Shown here piece after piece: positions 25,280 through 34,718 of a DNA stretch of 64,000 nt (position 1 is the first letter of the stretch; every line of letters begins with the position of its first letter). The notes below the pieces were generated by a model, which made no database searches, was not told where the DNA came from, and worked only from the letters and a program-made list of their open reading frames with translations. The stretch lies in the NCBI GenBank assembly GCA_963838155.1, contig CAWIQE010000002.1, positions 124,001 through 188,000 on the forward strand, in the 5' to 3' direction. Both the position numbers and the translations under genes were made by a program. The DNA comes from Pararhizobium_B sp963838155 (GTDB lineage: Bacteria; Pseudomonadota; Alphaproteobacteria; Rhizobiales; Rhizobiaceae).

Positions 25280-27211
25280 CTAGCCTCGCTCGAAATAGAA
25301 CGTGTCGGGGCGATAGACCCCGAAAAATGCGGTCGGCATCCAGGAATAGAGCCCCTTCTCCGGTATGTTGCGAAGCTTGCGGTTGACCACGACGGGCTGG
25401 AACATCTCCCCCGCGATGCCGATCGAGAACACCTGGTCGGCATAGAGCCGCAGCATTTGCGCCCAGATGTCGCGCCGCTCTTCGGTGGTCTGCGACGTGC
25501 GCCAGCGCCCGTAAAGGGCGAGGAGCGTGCCCACCTCGCCCGGCGGCGGCTTTTCGCCGGCTCGCCCGCGCGTCTCGAAAAACTGCCCCCAGACCGGCCA
25601 ATTCGCCTGGACGCTGGAGACCGGCGCAAGCTCCTCCGGGTTGGAATCGGCGGTCGCCAGGCCGATGTCCAGGCCGTTCGAGATCGAAATCTTGGTCTGG
25701 CCGTTGAGATAGCGCCGGCGCAGCAGGTCGCGCTGCAGCGAGCGGACGAAGACCTTGATGCCGAGATCGCGCCAATGGTAGCGGATCAGTTCCATGGCGT
25801 CGGTCTCGACGATCCTCTCGCCCGCGCTCTCCACGACGAGTTCCATCGGCCGTCCGTCGGGCAGCAAACGCACGCCGTCGTCGTCGCGCCTGTCGAGGCC
25901 GATCGAATCGAGCAGCCCGTTGGCCTTCGACGGATCGTGCGAAGTCCACAGCTTGTCGTAGAGCGGCTCGTAGAGCGGCGATTCCCTGAGAACGGTGTTG
26001 TTGCCGGGCTTGGCGAGGCCGAAATACAGCTGCTCGTTCAGCTCGTGGCGGTCGAGGCCGATCGACAGGGCGCGGCGGAAGCGGACGTCGTTCATCAGCG
26101 CGTTCCACGCCGGGTCCTTGACGTTCATGTTGGGATAGAGAGCGATGCCGGAGCTGGTGCCCTGCGTCCAGAGCCGGACGTCGAAATCGTGGTTCGCCTC
26201 CGCCTGGCGCAGCACCGTGTAGTTGTCGAACTGCAAGTAGCGCGCCTGGAGATCGGACTGGCCAGCGGCGGTCTCGGCCGGAATGATCTCGGTCGACCCG
26301 AAGCTGGCGATCACCTCGTCGATATAGGGCAGTTGCCGCCCCTCCGGATCGACCCGATGGAAATAGGGATTGCGCTTGAAGACGGCGCGCTGCGTCGCGT
26401 CGGCGGTCGTATTCTGCCAGGGCTCGAGAACCGGCAGGTTCGGGTTCTGGTCACGATACATGCGCCCCATGCGGGTGTGGAGCGCGCTCCAGTCCGCGAC
26501 ACCCTTCCGGCGGACCTTGGCCTCGAGCTTCTCACGGTCGGCGTATTTGATGTGAAACTGCTTCATATAGTGGGCCGGCATGTAGACGTAGAGCGGACTG
26601 GCACCGGCAAGGGCGAGCGGGAAGGCCGGGTTGGGGACCGACCAGCGATAGCGGACCGTCAGCTCGTCGACGATGGTGAACTCCGGCTTTTCGCCGCCGG
26701 AGATCATGGCCGGGTCGATCGCGCCCTCGTTCAGCTTGGGATCGGTCGCGACGTCTTCCCACCAGTAGCGGAAGTCTTCCGACGTCAGGGGGTGGCCGTC
26801 GGACCAGCGATGGCCTTCCCTTATCTTCAGCGTGAATTCCCGGTTCTCGACGCTGTCGAAGCTTTCGAGGATGTCGGGTTCGATCTCGAGCTTCGTGTTG
26901 AAGCCTATCAGGCGGGAATATTCGATGACGACGACGATGCGGCTGTCCTTGGCCTTTCCGAGAAGGGTGCGCAGCCGGCCGCCATATCGGCCGATCTGTT
27001 TTCCCTCGGCTTCGAAATCGATCGTCTTCGGCGTCTTCGGCAGCCTTTCGCGCATGGGCGGGAGTTCGCCCGATTCCACCAGCGCCTGCAGCGAGGGAGG
27101 CTCCTCGAGCCCGGCCGCCCGGAGGGGACGAAGGGGGAGCATGGCCAGCAGCCCACCCGACGCCGCGGAGGAGAGAAGGGTTCGGCGCGTGAAACGGGGG
27201 GCGTTCGTCAT
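25280..27211 (-). CDS. family 5 extracellular solute-binding protein
   Basis: A 643-residue periplasmic binding protein. The N-terminus PRFTRRTLLSSAASGGLLAM is a twin-arginine-like signal. Family 5 marks: FTLKIREGHRWSDGHPLTSEDFRYWWED near residue 135 and VRFRRALSIGLDRHELNE near residue 395. It is about 100 residues longer than DppA/OppA, as in YejA- and AgpA-type binding proteins that take peptides, opines or oligosaccharides. The ligand cannot be named. It overlaps the end of the ATPase gene by four bases and precedes the permeases. Confidence 0.93.
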   Translation of the reverse strand: MTNAPRFTRRTLLSSAASGGLLAMLPLRPLRAAGLEEPPSLQALVESGELPPMRERLPKTPKTIDFEAEGKQIGRYGGRLRTLLGKAKDSRIVVVIEYSRLIGFNTKLEIEPDILESFDSVENREFTLKIREGHRWSDGHPLTSEDFRYWWEDVATDPKLNEGAIDPAMISGGEKPEFTIVDELTVRYRWSVPNPAFPLALAGASPLYVYMPAHYMKQFHIKYADREKLEAKVRRKGVADWSALHTRMGRMYRDQNPNLPVLEPWQNTTADATQRAVFKRNPYFHRVDPEGRQLPYIDEVIASFGSTEIIPAETAAGQSDLQARYLQFDNYTVLRQAEANHDFDVRLWTQGTSSGIALYPNMNVKDPAWNALMNDVRFRRALSIGLDRHELNEQLYFGLAKPGNNTVLRESPLYEPLYDKLWTSHDPSKANGLLDSIGLDRRDDDGVRLLPDGRPMELVVESAGERIVETDAMELIRYHWRDLGIKVFVRSLQRDLLRRRYLNGQTKISISNGLDIGLATADSNPEELAPVSSVQANWPVWGQFFETRGRAGEKPPPGEVGTLLALYGRWRTSQTTEERRDIWAQMLRLYADQVFSIGIAGEMFQPVVVNRKLRNIPEKGLYSWMPTAFFGVYRPDTFYFERG

Positions 27212-29148
27212 GCTACCCGACTTTCAGGCAGGCTGTCCGCCCTCGCAAGAACGAAATGATCCTGTCCGACCTGGACGAAATCGAGCCGCTCGTCGGCGGC
27301 CGGGCGGAACATGGGATCCCAGTCGACGTCGTCCGGGGCGTCCTCCGAGAGCATGGCCGAGAGGTCGAGCTTCCTGTCGAGGTCGATCGTCGGAATGGCG
27401 CGCAGGAGCCGTTGCGTATAGGGATGGACGGGATCGTCGAACAGCACGCCGCGGGGAGCGATCTCCACGATGCGGCCCCTTTGCATGACGGCGATGCGGT
27501 TTGCGATGTAGTTCACGACCGCAAGATTGTGCGACACGAAGATCGTCGTCAGGCCGAGTTCCTTCTGAAGCTGCGCCAGGAGGTTGAGAATCTGCGCCTG
27601 AACCGAAACGTCGAGCGCGGAGACGGGCTCGTCGCAGATCATCAGGTCGGGCTCGAGCGCGAGGGCGCGCGCAATGCCGATACGCTGGCGCTGTCCACCG
27701 GAAAAGCTGTGCGGATACCTGTTGAGGGCGTTGGCCGGCAGGCCGACGAGCTGAAGCAGTTCGGCGGCGCGCGCCTTGCGCTCGGCGCGGGTGCCGCGTC
27801 CGTGGATCTCCAGCGGCTCCATCAGCGTGTTGAGCACGGTCAGCCGCGGGCTGAGGGATGAGAACGGGTCCTGGAAGACCATCTGGATGTGCGGCCTGAA
27901 GTCTTCCAGGTCCCGGCCGCGCAGGGAAAGGACGTCGACCGTTTCGCCGCCCGAATTGAACTCCACCGATCCGCTGTCGGCCGTGATGGCGCGGCTGATC
28001 AGCTTGCTGATCGTCGACTTGCCGCAGCCGCTCTCGCCGACGAGCCCGAAACACTCCCCCCGGCGCAGGGTGAAGGAAACGTGGTCGACGGCGCGGATTA
28101 CCTTGCGCTCGCCGCGGCCGAAAAACCCGTCCTGCTTGCGCGTGACGAAGGTTTTCGTCAGGTCTCGCACGGTCAGGAGATCGCCGCCGAATTCCCTGAA
28201 GTGCCTTTCGGCATTGCCGCGCATGGATGCCGGCAGTTCCACCTTGAGGTCGCGCAGGGAGCGCAGTCGTTCTCCCGGGGCCATGTGGACACGCGGCACC
28301 GCGGCCAGGAGGGCCTTCAGATAGGGGTGCTGCGGATCGGTCAGCACCGCTTCCTTGGTGCCGCTTTCCATCACCTCTCCGTGATAGATGACGACGATTT
28401 CGTCCGCCATGTTGGCGACGACGCCGAGGTCGTGGGTGATCAGGAGCAGCGACATGCCGAGCTTGCGCTGGAGGTCCTTGAGGACGGCGAGCACCTGCGC
28501 CTGGATGGTGACGTCGAGCGCCGTGGTCGGCTCGTCCGCGATGAGCAGCGCGGGGTGACAGATCAGCGCCATGGCGATCATCGCGCGCTGGCGCAGGCCT
28601 CCGGAAAGCTCGGACGGATAGCTGTCGTAGGCTCGGGTGCCGTCCGGGAAGCCGACCAGCGACAGCATCGACTCCGTCATCCGGCGGGCCTCGGACCTGT
28701 CGATTTCCCGATGCAGGAGCAGGGCTTCCTCGACCTGGTTGCCGACCGTATGAACCGGCGAGAGCGAGGTCATGGGCTCCTGGAAGATGATCGAGATGCG
28801 GCCACCCTGCAGGCTTCGCATCTGCGCGCCGCGGGCGTCGAGCCGGGCTATGTCGATCGGAGGGGCGTCGTCCGCCGGGTCGTCGAAGAGGATCGATCCT
28901 CCGGTGATGGAGGCAACCTCGGGCAGGATGCCGAGAATTGCCTGGGCGATGATCGACTTGCCCGAGCCGCTTTCGCCGACCAGCGCCACCGTTCGTCCGT
29001 GCGGAATACGGAACGACACGCCCTTGACCACCTCGAACCCGGCCCGGAATGTCCGGATGCTGATCCTGAGGTCGTCGACGCGAAGAAGGTCGATGCCGCC
29101 TTCCCTTGCTGCTTCGCCGACTGGCAACGGGCCCTCCCCGATTGGCAA
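27208..29148 (-). CDS. double-domain ABC transporter ATPase (DppD-DppF/YejF-like)
   Basis: A 646-residue fusion of two ATPase domains. Domain 1: Walker A GESGSGKS, signature LSGGLRQR, Walker B LLIADEPTTALD. Domain 2: Walker A GESGCGKS, signature FSGGQRQR, Walker B LMICDEPVSALD, and the DppF-like C-terminal tail (HPYTQRLLRAIPTIDLD). It powers the importer encoded by the three genes downstream in the order ATPase, binding protein, permease, permease. First of the operon; ATG 29148 is used, though the first 18 residues are poorly conserved. Confidence 0.93.
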   Translation of the reverse strand: MPIGEGPLPVGEAAREGGIDLLRVDDLRISIRTFRAGFEVVKGVSFRIPHGRTVALVGESGSGKSIIAQAILGILPEVASITGGSILFDDPADDAPPIDIARLDARGAQMRSLQGGRISIIFQEPMTSLSPVHTVGNQVEEALLLHREIDRSEARRMTESMLSLVGFPDGTRAYDSYPSELSGGLRQRAMIAMALICHPALLIADEPTTALDVTIQAQVLAVLKDLQRKLGMSLLLITHDLGVVANMADEIVVIYHGEVMESGTKEAVLTDPQHPYLKALLAAVPRVHMAPGERLRSLRDLKVELPASMRGNAERHFREFGGDLLTVRDLTKTFVTRKQDGFFGRGERKVIRAVDHVSFTLRRGECFGLVGESGCGKSTISKLISRAITADSGSVEFNSGGETVDVLSLRGRDLEDFRPHIQMVFQDPFSSLSPRLTVLNTLMEPLEIHGRGTRAERKARAAELLQLVGLPANALNRYPHSFSGGQRQRIGIARALALEPDLMICDEPVSALDVSVQAQILNLLAQLQKELGLTTIFVSHNLAVVNYIANRIAVMQRGRIVEIAPRGVLFDDPVHPYTQRLLRAIPTIDLDRKLDLSAMLSEDAPDDVDWDPMFRPAADERLDFVQVGQDHFVLARADSLPESRVA

Positions 29149-29352
29149 GCGTCACGGATATCTTGCCGCGCTGCGAAGATTGCACGGTTTCGCAAGAAAA
29201 TGAATAGCGTGCCTGGGCATCGACGATCGCCGCCGCGCGTCGGCGCCGCTGCGGCCTTTCGCGGGATTTTCGAAAAAGGCTACACTTTGCGCAGGCAATG
29301 CCCTAGGTCGGGCTTGAATCAGACTTCAACGAAACGAAGGCGAAGGCACGAC

Positions 29353-30801
29353 ATGTCCGAAACGACCCAATATCCATCCACCCAGCTCCTGATCGACGGT
29401 CAATGGCGCGGCGGAGTCGAGGGCAAGACTCTCGACATCATCGATCCGGCCACCGAGGAGGTGATCGGAACGGTGGCGCATGCCACCCGGCCCGATCTCG
29501 ACGCCGCGATCGAGGCGGTCGACAAGGGCTTTGCGACATGGAGCGCGACCCCGGCCTTCCAGCGCTACAAGATCATGCGCAAAGCCGCGGAGCTGATGCG
29601 CGAGCGGGCCGACCGGATCGCGGCGATCATGACCCGCGAGCAGGGAAAGCCCCTGGCGGAGGCGAAAATGGAGATCCTTGGCGGCGCCGACACGATCGAC
29701 TGGTTCGCCGAGGAGGCGCGCCGGACCTACGGACAGATCGTCCCGGCGCGTGCCGACGGCGTCCTGCAGATGGTCGTGAAGCTGCCGGTCGGCCCGGTCG
29801 CGGCGTTCACGCCCTGGAATTTTCCCGTCAACCAGATCGTGCGCAAGCTGTCCGCGGCGCTCGCCGCCGGCTGCTCCATCATCGTCAAGGCGCCGGAGGA
29901 GACGCCCGCTTCGCCGGCCGAGCTGATCCGCGCCTTCGTCGACGCCGGCGTGCCGGCGGGTGTCGTCAATCTCGTCTTCGGCATACCGGCCGAAATCTCG
30001 GAATACCTGGTGCCGCATCCGGTGATCCGAAAGATATCCTTCACCGGGTCGACGCCGGTCGGAAAGCATCTCGCCGCGCTCGCCGGACAGCACATGAAGC
30101 TTTCGACGATGGAACTCGGCGGCCATGCGCCGGCGATCGTCTTCGACGACGCGAACCTGGACAGCGCCGTCAAGGTGCTGGCGGCCGCGAAGTTCCGGAA
30201 TGCCGGCCAGGTCTGCGTATCGCCGACCCGCTTTCTGGTGCAGAAGGGCGTCTACGACAAGGTCGTCGGCGCGTTCACCGAGGCGGCCGGCGCCCTCAAG
30301 GTCGGCGGCGGTCTCGAAGAGGGCACGCAGATGGGGCCCTTGGCCAACGACCGGCGCATTCCGGCCATCGAGGCGCTTATCCAGGATGCCGTGGAAAAAG
30401 GCGCGGAACTGAAGACCGGCGGCCGGCGCATCGGCAACAAGGGCTACTTCTTCGAGCCGACGGTGCTTGCGGACGTGCCGACGAGCGCCCGGATCATGAA
30501 CGAGGAACCGTTCGGTCCCGTCGCCTCCTTCGTGCCGTTCTCGACGGTCGACGAGGCGATCGAGGAATCGAACCGGCTGCCGTTCGGCCTGGCCTCCTAC
30601 GCCTTCACCGGCTCCGCCGAAACGGCCCGGCGGCTCGGCATGGAGGTCGAAGCGGGCATGACCACGATCAACCACAACGGGCTGGCACTGCCCGAGGTCC
30701 CCTTCGGCGGCGTCAAGGATTCCGGCCACGGCACCGAAGGCGGCTCGGAGGCGATCGAGGCCTATCTGGTGTCGAAATACGTCACCCACTTCGCCGGCTG
30801 A
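29353..30801 (+). CDS. gabD: NAD(P)-dependent aldehyde dehydrogenase, succinate-semialdehyde type
   Basis: A 482-residue aldehyde dehydrogenase. Motifs: FTPWNFPVNQIVRKLSAALAAGCSIIVKAPEETP (cofactor site) near residue 150, MELGGHAPAIVFDD with catalytic Glu near 253, and NAGQVCVSPTRF with catalytic Cys near 287. The FTPWNFP and APEETP features are common in GabD/NAD-dependent succinate-semialdehyde dehydrogenases, but substrate within the superfamily is hard to fix; 2-ketoglutarate semialdehyde or related aldehydes are possible. The gene stands alone, divergent from the ABC importer. Confidence 0.85.
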   Translation: MSETTQYPSTQLLIDGQWRGGVEGKTLDIIDPATEEVIGTVAHATRPDLDAAIEAVDKGFATWSATPAFQRYKIMRKAAELMRERADRIAAIMTREQGKPLAEAKMEILGGADTIDWFAEEARRTYGQIVPARADGVLQMVVKLPVGPVAAFTPWNFPVNQIVRKLSAALAAGCSIIVKAPEETPASPAELIRAFVDAGVPAGVVNLVFGIPAEISEYLVPHPVIRKISFTGSTPVGKHLAALAGQHMKLSTMELGGHAPAIVFDDANLDSAVKVLAAAKFRNAGQVCVSPTRFLVQKGVYDKVVGAFTEAAGALKVGGGLEEGTQMGPLANDRRIPAIEALIQDAVEKGAELKTGGRRIGNKGYFFEPTVLADVPTSARIMNEEPFGPVASFVPFSTVDEAIEESNRLPFGLASYAFTGSAETARRLGMEVEAGMTTINHNGLALPEVPFGGVKDSGHGTEGGSEAIEAYLVSKYVTHFAG

Positions 30802-30892
30802 GAGGCGGTCGGGGAAAACCGCAAGCCGGATTTCCCCCAACCGGACTCACGCAGGATCGAGCCCGGACGGCGTCCCGGCGAGCGGTCCCCTC

Positions 30893-30928
30893 CCGTCGGA
30901 CGCACGGCAGCTGCCGTGCGTCCGACGG
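30893..30928. terminator. 36-bp perfect palindrome between convergent genes
   Basis: CCGTCGGACGCACGGCAG joined directly to its reverse complement, centred on CAGCTG at 30910/30911. It lies 91 bases after the aldehyde dehydrogenase stop and 32 bases from the end of the convergent small gene. A hairpin this strong probably ends transcripts from both sides although there is no T-run. Confidence 0.55.
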
Positions 30929-30960
30929 CTCCCCCGTTCAACGGACGACGCGAAGAGACG

Positions 30961-31149
30961 TCAGGCGTGCCGCCTCAACTGGTCGCCGATGTAGCGCGGC
31001 ACGTCGAAATTGTCCGGAAGATCGATGGCGTTGGCTTCCATCCATTCGGACAGCTGCTCGAAGACCGACCCTATGTCCTTCCTGAACAGGGCGCGGTTCA
31101 GTTCGGTCTTGACCCGAATATCCTTTATGAATTCCCGATCCGGCTGCAC
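30961..31149 (-). CDS. 62-residue conserved-looking small protein
   Basis: GTG 31149 follows GAGGG by eight bases and opens a 62-residue acidic, soluble, mostly helical protein (KTELNRALFRKDIGSVFEQL, then SEWMEANAIDLPDNFDVPRY). Composition is much more protein-like than the alternative frame on the same strand. It follows the MFS gene by 72 bases on the same strand. No family recognised; it could be a small regulator or partner of the MFS/methyltransferase pair. Confidence 0.5.
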   Translation of the reverse strand: MQPDREFIKDIRVKTELNRALFRKDIGSVFEQLSEWMEANAIDLPDNFDVPRYIGDQLRRHA

Positions 31150-31221
31150 GTGCGTGACCCTCGCTTCTGACTTTCGGAGAGATCGATGGTCGCAGAGCCT
31201 GCCGGAGAAACCTAGGAAATT

Positions 31222-32457
31222 TCATGCATGGAAACGGGCGTCGTCATAACGCGCGTCGATGGTCGCAACGAGTTCCGGTATGGATCGACCGCGGCCGAGC
31301 GGCGCCAGGGCAATACATAGGAGGCCTGCCGCCACGAAGACTTCCGCCCGGCCGATCGCGACGATGGCGTATCCCGCCGCGACGGGCCCGATCGCCTGGC
31401 CGAGCGAGATGAGGAAGAAGGTCGCGCCGAAGCCGATCGACGGCGTGCGCGTGAAAATGCGCATGCTCCACATTCCGTAGAGCGCCGTCGCAAGGATGAA
31501 CCCGGCTCCGAAAAACGCTCCGGACAGGAGCAGGCCAGCGATGCTGGTCGCCAGGACGGGCAGACCCGCGACCGCCAGGCCGACGAGGACGGTCAGGATC
31601 CGGTAGGCCGTGACGAGACCGACGCTGCGGGAAAGATTGCCGGCGAGGCAGCCGACTATGCCGGCTGCACCGAGCACGATCCAGAAGATCGTCGTGTCCC
31701 GGGGCCGCCCGTCGAGGGAACGGATGAGATCGACCGCGAAGGTCCAGTAGATCGAGGTGACGATACCGAACACGAACGCGGAGAGGAGCAGCGGAACCGC
31801 TCGGGAATCGAGCCTGCGGCCGGCGACGGCGGATGACGCTTCGTCCTGCCCGACGGACTTCCGGCGGGGCGGCAGCGTCCGCCAGTTCCAGGCGGTGACC
31901 GCTATCGCCACCACGGCGAAGCCGATCCAGCCGAAACGCCAGTCGCTGCCCGCCCGCATGGCGACCGCGCCGCTGGCGAGCACGCCGAACCCCGTGCCCG
32001 AATTGACCCAGGCATAGACCGTCTCGCGCCGGGCGATCGACACGTGGTGGGAAACCACGTCGGAAAACGGCGGATAGGCGAGCCCGGGACTGATGCCCGC
32101 GATGAAAACGCCCGCCGTCAGCGTGAGGGGATCTGCGGCAATGCCGATCAGCAGCATGCCGCCGCTCGCCAGAATGCCCCCCAGCACGACGGACGGTCTC
32201 GGTCCGGCCAGGGTGGACAGCCACGACCCGGCGAAGGTGGCCATGAGATAGCCGGCATAGGATGCGCTTGCGACCCAGCCGATCTCGGCCTCGCTGAGGG
32301 AGAAGGAGGCGCGGATGTCCGGCAGGAACAGCCCGAAGCCGTAGCGTGCGAGGCCGTAGGTCACGGCGACGATGGCGATGCCCGCTACGGTCAGTTCGCC
32401 GGTGCGAATGCCTTCAGGACCGGCCGAAGGCCGTGCGTCTCGACAGTTGGAAGACAA
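31222..32457 (-). CDS. MFS transporter
   Basis: About 411 residues with twelve hydrophobic segments in two halves. The early segment VAVTYGLARYGFGLFLPDI and the next loop SYAGYLMATFAGSWLS match YbfB/YcaD-like or cyanate-permease-like MFS carriers. Start is uncertain: no ATG is available near the first helix. TTG 32457 is chosen, which overlaps the end of the methyltransferase gene by 44 bases; this suggests coupled translation. The carrier may export the product of the adjacent methyltransferase. Confidence 0.85.
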   Translation of the reverse strand: MSSNCRDARPSAGPEGIRTGELTVAGIAIVAVTYGLARYGFGLFLPDIRASFSLSEAEIGWVASASYAGYLMATFAGSWLSTLAGPRPSVVLGGILASGGMLLIGIAADPLTLTAGVFIAGISPGLAYPPFSDVVSHHVSIARRETVYAWVNSGTGFGVLASGAVAMRAGSDWRFGWIGFAVVAIAVTAWNWRTLPPRRKSVGQDEASSAVAGRRLDSRAVPLLLSAFVFGIVTSIYWTFAVDLIRSLDGRPRDTTIFWIVLGAAGIVGCLAGNLSRSVGLVTAYRILTVLVGLAVAGLPVLATSIAGLLLSGAFFGAGFILATALYGMWSMRIFTRTPSIGFGATFFLISLGQAIGPVAAGYAIVAIGRAEVFVAAGLLCIALAPLGRGRSIPELVATIDARYDDARFHA

Positions 32458-33463
32458 TCGTCTGGTCACCCGTTGCGTGGCTCGACAGAATTTCGAACGC
32501 CCCCGAGCGCGTCCGGCACTCGGCGTACTGTTCCCCGGTGAGCTTGAGGCAGAAGTTCGTGACGAAGAGCTTGCGCTGGCCGGGCCTGGGGGCGAACTCC
32601 TCCGCCAGGATCGCAACGCTGGCGATGCGGTCCGGCGCGATCTTCACGGGCAGCAGGAAAACGCGGTTCAGGGACGGGTGATTGCGCCCGACGCCCTTCT
32701 CGAAGGCCAGGCGGGAAAATCGCTGCATCAGCGGGTGCCGGTAGAATTCGGCGATCCGCGCTGCGTTGTCGAACTCGTAGAGCTGGCTTTCGCTCAGCAG
32801 GATGTCCCCGGGTCTGGCGATGCCGGACAGCCAGGCGTCGACGATGGCGGGATGGTCGTTTCCTTCCTGGAACCCGAGCATGGTCGCCAGGGCGGGCGTC
32901 TCGGTCCTGCCGAGGAACCGCTCGAGGGAAAAGGCCTCGAAGGCCTCCGTCACGAAATGCAGCGGCGCGGCCGGCAGAAGCGGCCGCAAGGCCTCCTCCA
33001 TGGGAGCGGAGGAATTGGGATTGATGTCGACGGCGACGTAGCGCTCGATATGGACGCCGTGCGCCTGCAGCATGCCGATGACGAGTCGGGTCTTGGCGGG
33101 CTCCGGCCCCAGTTCGACATAGACGAGCGAACGCCCGCAGAACGCCGCGGCGATGTCGCAACAGGCCGCTTCGAGAGCCGCGCGGAGCGACGGGCCCCTG
33201 CCCTCGCAGGTGCCGATTCGGCTGTCCGCCATGCCCGCTTCGTTCAGTTTCCGCATGCAGTGGAAGACGTCCGCCAGGTGCGCGGCTTCGTCGCGGACGG
33301 ACTGTCCGGCCTCGTATTTCAGCCGGTTCGGCTGGGTCATCAACTGCCCGATCTCGAATTCGGTGTGCCTGGCAAGCGCATGCCGGACAGCCGCCTCAAG
33401 CGGCGTTCGCTCGATGGGGGCCGCCTGGGCCCCCGGATTTTCGACCTCGACCGCGTACTTCAT
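32414..33463 (-). CDS. EgtD-like (Methyltransf_33) SAM-dependent methyltransferase
   Basis: A 349-residue protein. YVELGPEPAKTRLVIGMLQA near residue 115 is a SAM site with Glu-Leu-Gly-Pro, IERYVAVDINPNS is the next strand, and PALATMLGFQEGNDHP near 195 corresponds to the family's LGST-IGN-like segment. EgtD methylates the alpha-amino group of histidine to hercynine; relatives act on other amino acids. Histidine-specific residues could not be verified and no other ergothioneine genes are present, so the substrate is open. ATG 33463 has GGGGAACGGGA upstream. Confidence 0.65.
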   Translation of the reverse strand: MKYAVEVENPGAQAAPIERTPLEAAVRHALARHTEFEIGQLMTQPNRLKYEAGQSVRDEAAHLADVFHCMRKLNEAGMADSRIGTCEGRGPSLRAALEAACCDIAAAFCGRSLVYVELGPEPAKTRLVIGMLQAHGVHIERYVAVDINPNSSAPMEEALRPLLPAAPLHFVTEAFEAFSLERFLGRTETPALATMLGFQEGNDHPAIVDAWLSGIARPGDILLSESQLYEFDNAARIAEFYRHPLMQRFSRLAFEKGVGRNHPSLNRVFLLPVKIAPDRIASVAILAEEFAPRPGQRKLFVTNFCLKLTGEQYAECRTRSGAFEILSSHATGDQTIVFQLSRRTAFGRS

Positions 33464-33612
33464 CGTCCCGTTCCCCAAAGATGCGCCAAATGCCGCGGAA
33501 AACCCGCTATGCGCTATATGTCAAACTTCTTCACTCTATGGTAGTATTTTCGTATCGGCTCATGTTCGAGCGTGCGCTGCAACGGGCAGTTCGAAAAAAA
33601 TCGGAGGTTCGC

Positions 33613-34518
33613 GTGATCGGCCGCTTGAATCTGGAACTATTGGAGGCGTTCGTCGCCGTCGTGGAGACGGGCAACATCACCCATGCGGGCGTCCGGCTGA
33701 ACCGCACCCAGCCCTGCGTGAGCACGCAGATCAGGAGGCTGGAGGAAAGGGTGGGCAAGCCGCTGCTGTCGCGCGGCGCCAGGAGCCTTTCGCTGACGCC
33801 GGCCGGGCGGACGCTCTACTGCCACGCGCCGGCGATCCTGCGGGCGCACGAGGAGGCCAAGCGCAAGCTTGCGGCGCCCGAACTGAGCGGCGAAGTCCAT
33901 GTCGGCTTGCCCGAATGGTACGCGACGGCGCGGCTGCAGACCGTCTTCTGCGACTTTGCGCGCGTTCATCCGCATGTCCGGCTGCGCATGAAGATCGCCG
34001 ACAGCGCCACCCTGCACGACCAGCTGGCGCGCAACGAGCTGAACCTTGCGATCGCCCTGGTATCGCCGAACACGCCGGTTCCGGAGGACACGGTCTGGGA
34101 GCCGCTCTGCTGGGCGGGTTCGCCGGGGCTGGAGATCACGCAGCCCATACCGCTCATCCTTTTTCCCGAACCGTGCCCCTTTCGAGAGGTCGCATTTGCC
34201 GCGCTCGCGTCGGCGGGGTTCGGCTGGTACGAGCGAATCACGACGACCACCGTGGCCGCCGCCCAGGTCGCAGTCGAATCGAAGATCGGCCTCTCCGTCC
34301 TGCCGGCCGGAGCGCTGACGGGCCGCTTCCAGGCGTTCGGAGCGCAGCATGGCCTCCCGGAACTGCCGAAAACGCGACTCGCCGTCTACAGCCCGCCGGA
34401 GGCGCAGTCGGAAACCGTCGTGCACCTGCACGATCACCTGCGCCATTTCCTGCAGACGACCGTCGCCCGAACCTCGATCATCGGCGAGGTCAAGCGCCCT
34501 GCCCTGCGCCTGGCCTGA
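33613..34518 (+). CDS. LysR-family transcriptional regulator
   Basis: A 301-residue regulator. The N-terminal winged helix LNLELLEAFVAVVETGNITH and RLNRTQPCVSTQIRRLEERV is standard for LysR proteins, followed by an effector domain with VGLPEWYATARLQTVFCDF. GTG 33613 is used because GGAGG lies five bases upstream and the domain then begins at residue 3; longer in-frame extension upstream lacks conservation. It is divergent from the methyltransferase-MFS-small protein group and very likely regulates it from the 149-base gap. Confidence 0.93.
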   Translation: MIGRLNLELLEAFVAVVETGNITHAGVRLNRTQPCVSTQIRRLEERVGKPLLSRGARSLSLTPAGRTLYCHAPAILRAHEEAKRKLAAPELSGEVHVGLPEWYATARLQTVFCDFARVHPHVRLRMKIADSATLHDQLARNELNLAIALVSPNTPVPEDTVWEPLCWAGSPGLEITQPIPLILFPEPCPFREVAFAALASAGFGWYERITTTTVAAAQVAVESKIGLSVLPAGALTGRFQAFGAQHGLPELPKTRLAVYSPPEAQSETVVHLHDHLRHFLQTTVARTSIIGEVKRPALRLA

Positions 34519-34613
34519 AAGCCACGCACCCAAGCCAGGACCGCAAACGCCCGCCCTTCGGCGAGACCGTCGGCGCTTGTCAATGCCTTTCCGAGGCAGT
34601 CCTCAGGCATCGC

Positions 34614-34718
34614 TAGAGCCTGTCCGCGTTTCACGGAATCGCGGACACGCTCTATCTCTTTGTCTTTACGCGCTTCCGGACGGAAAACCGGTTTTCACTT
34701 TTCCTGGAAGCGCTCTAG
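34614..34718. repeat. complete copy of the dispersed palindromic intergenic repeat
   Basis: Same two-part inverted repeat as at 22941 (TAGAGCCTGTCCGCG...CGCGGACACGCTCTA and CGCTTCCGGACGGAAAACCGG...GGAAGCGCTCTAG). It cuts into the 3' end of the decayed cdiA fragment on the minus strand, whose frame runs on through it. Confidence 0.85.

Noticed and set aside
23041..33463. Opine metallophore (staphylopine/Cnt-like) locus combining the importer, MFS exporter and methyltransferase
   Set aside because: No opine dehydrogenase or nicotianamine-synthase-like gene, the methyltransferase resembles EgtD rather than CntL, and an unrelated dehydrogenase gene intervenes.
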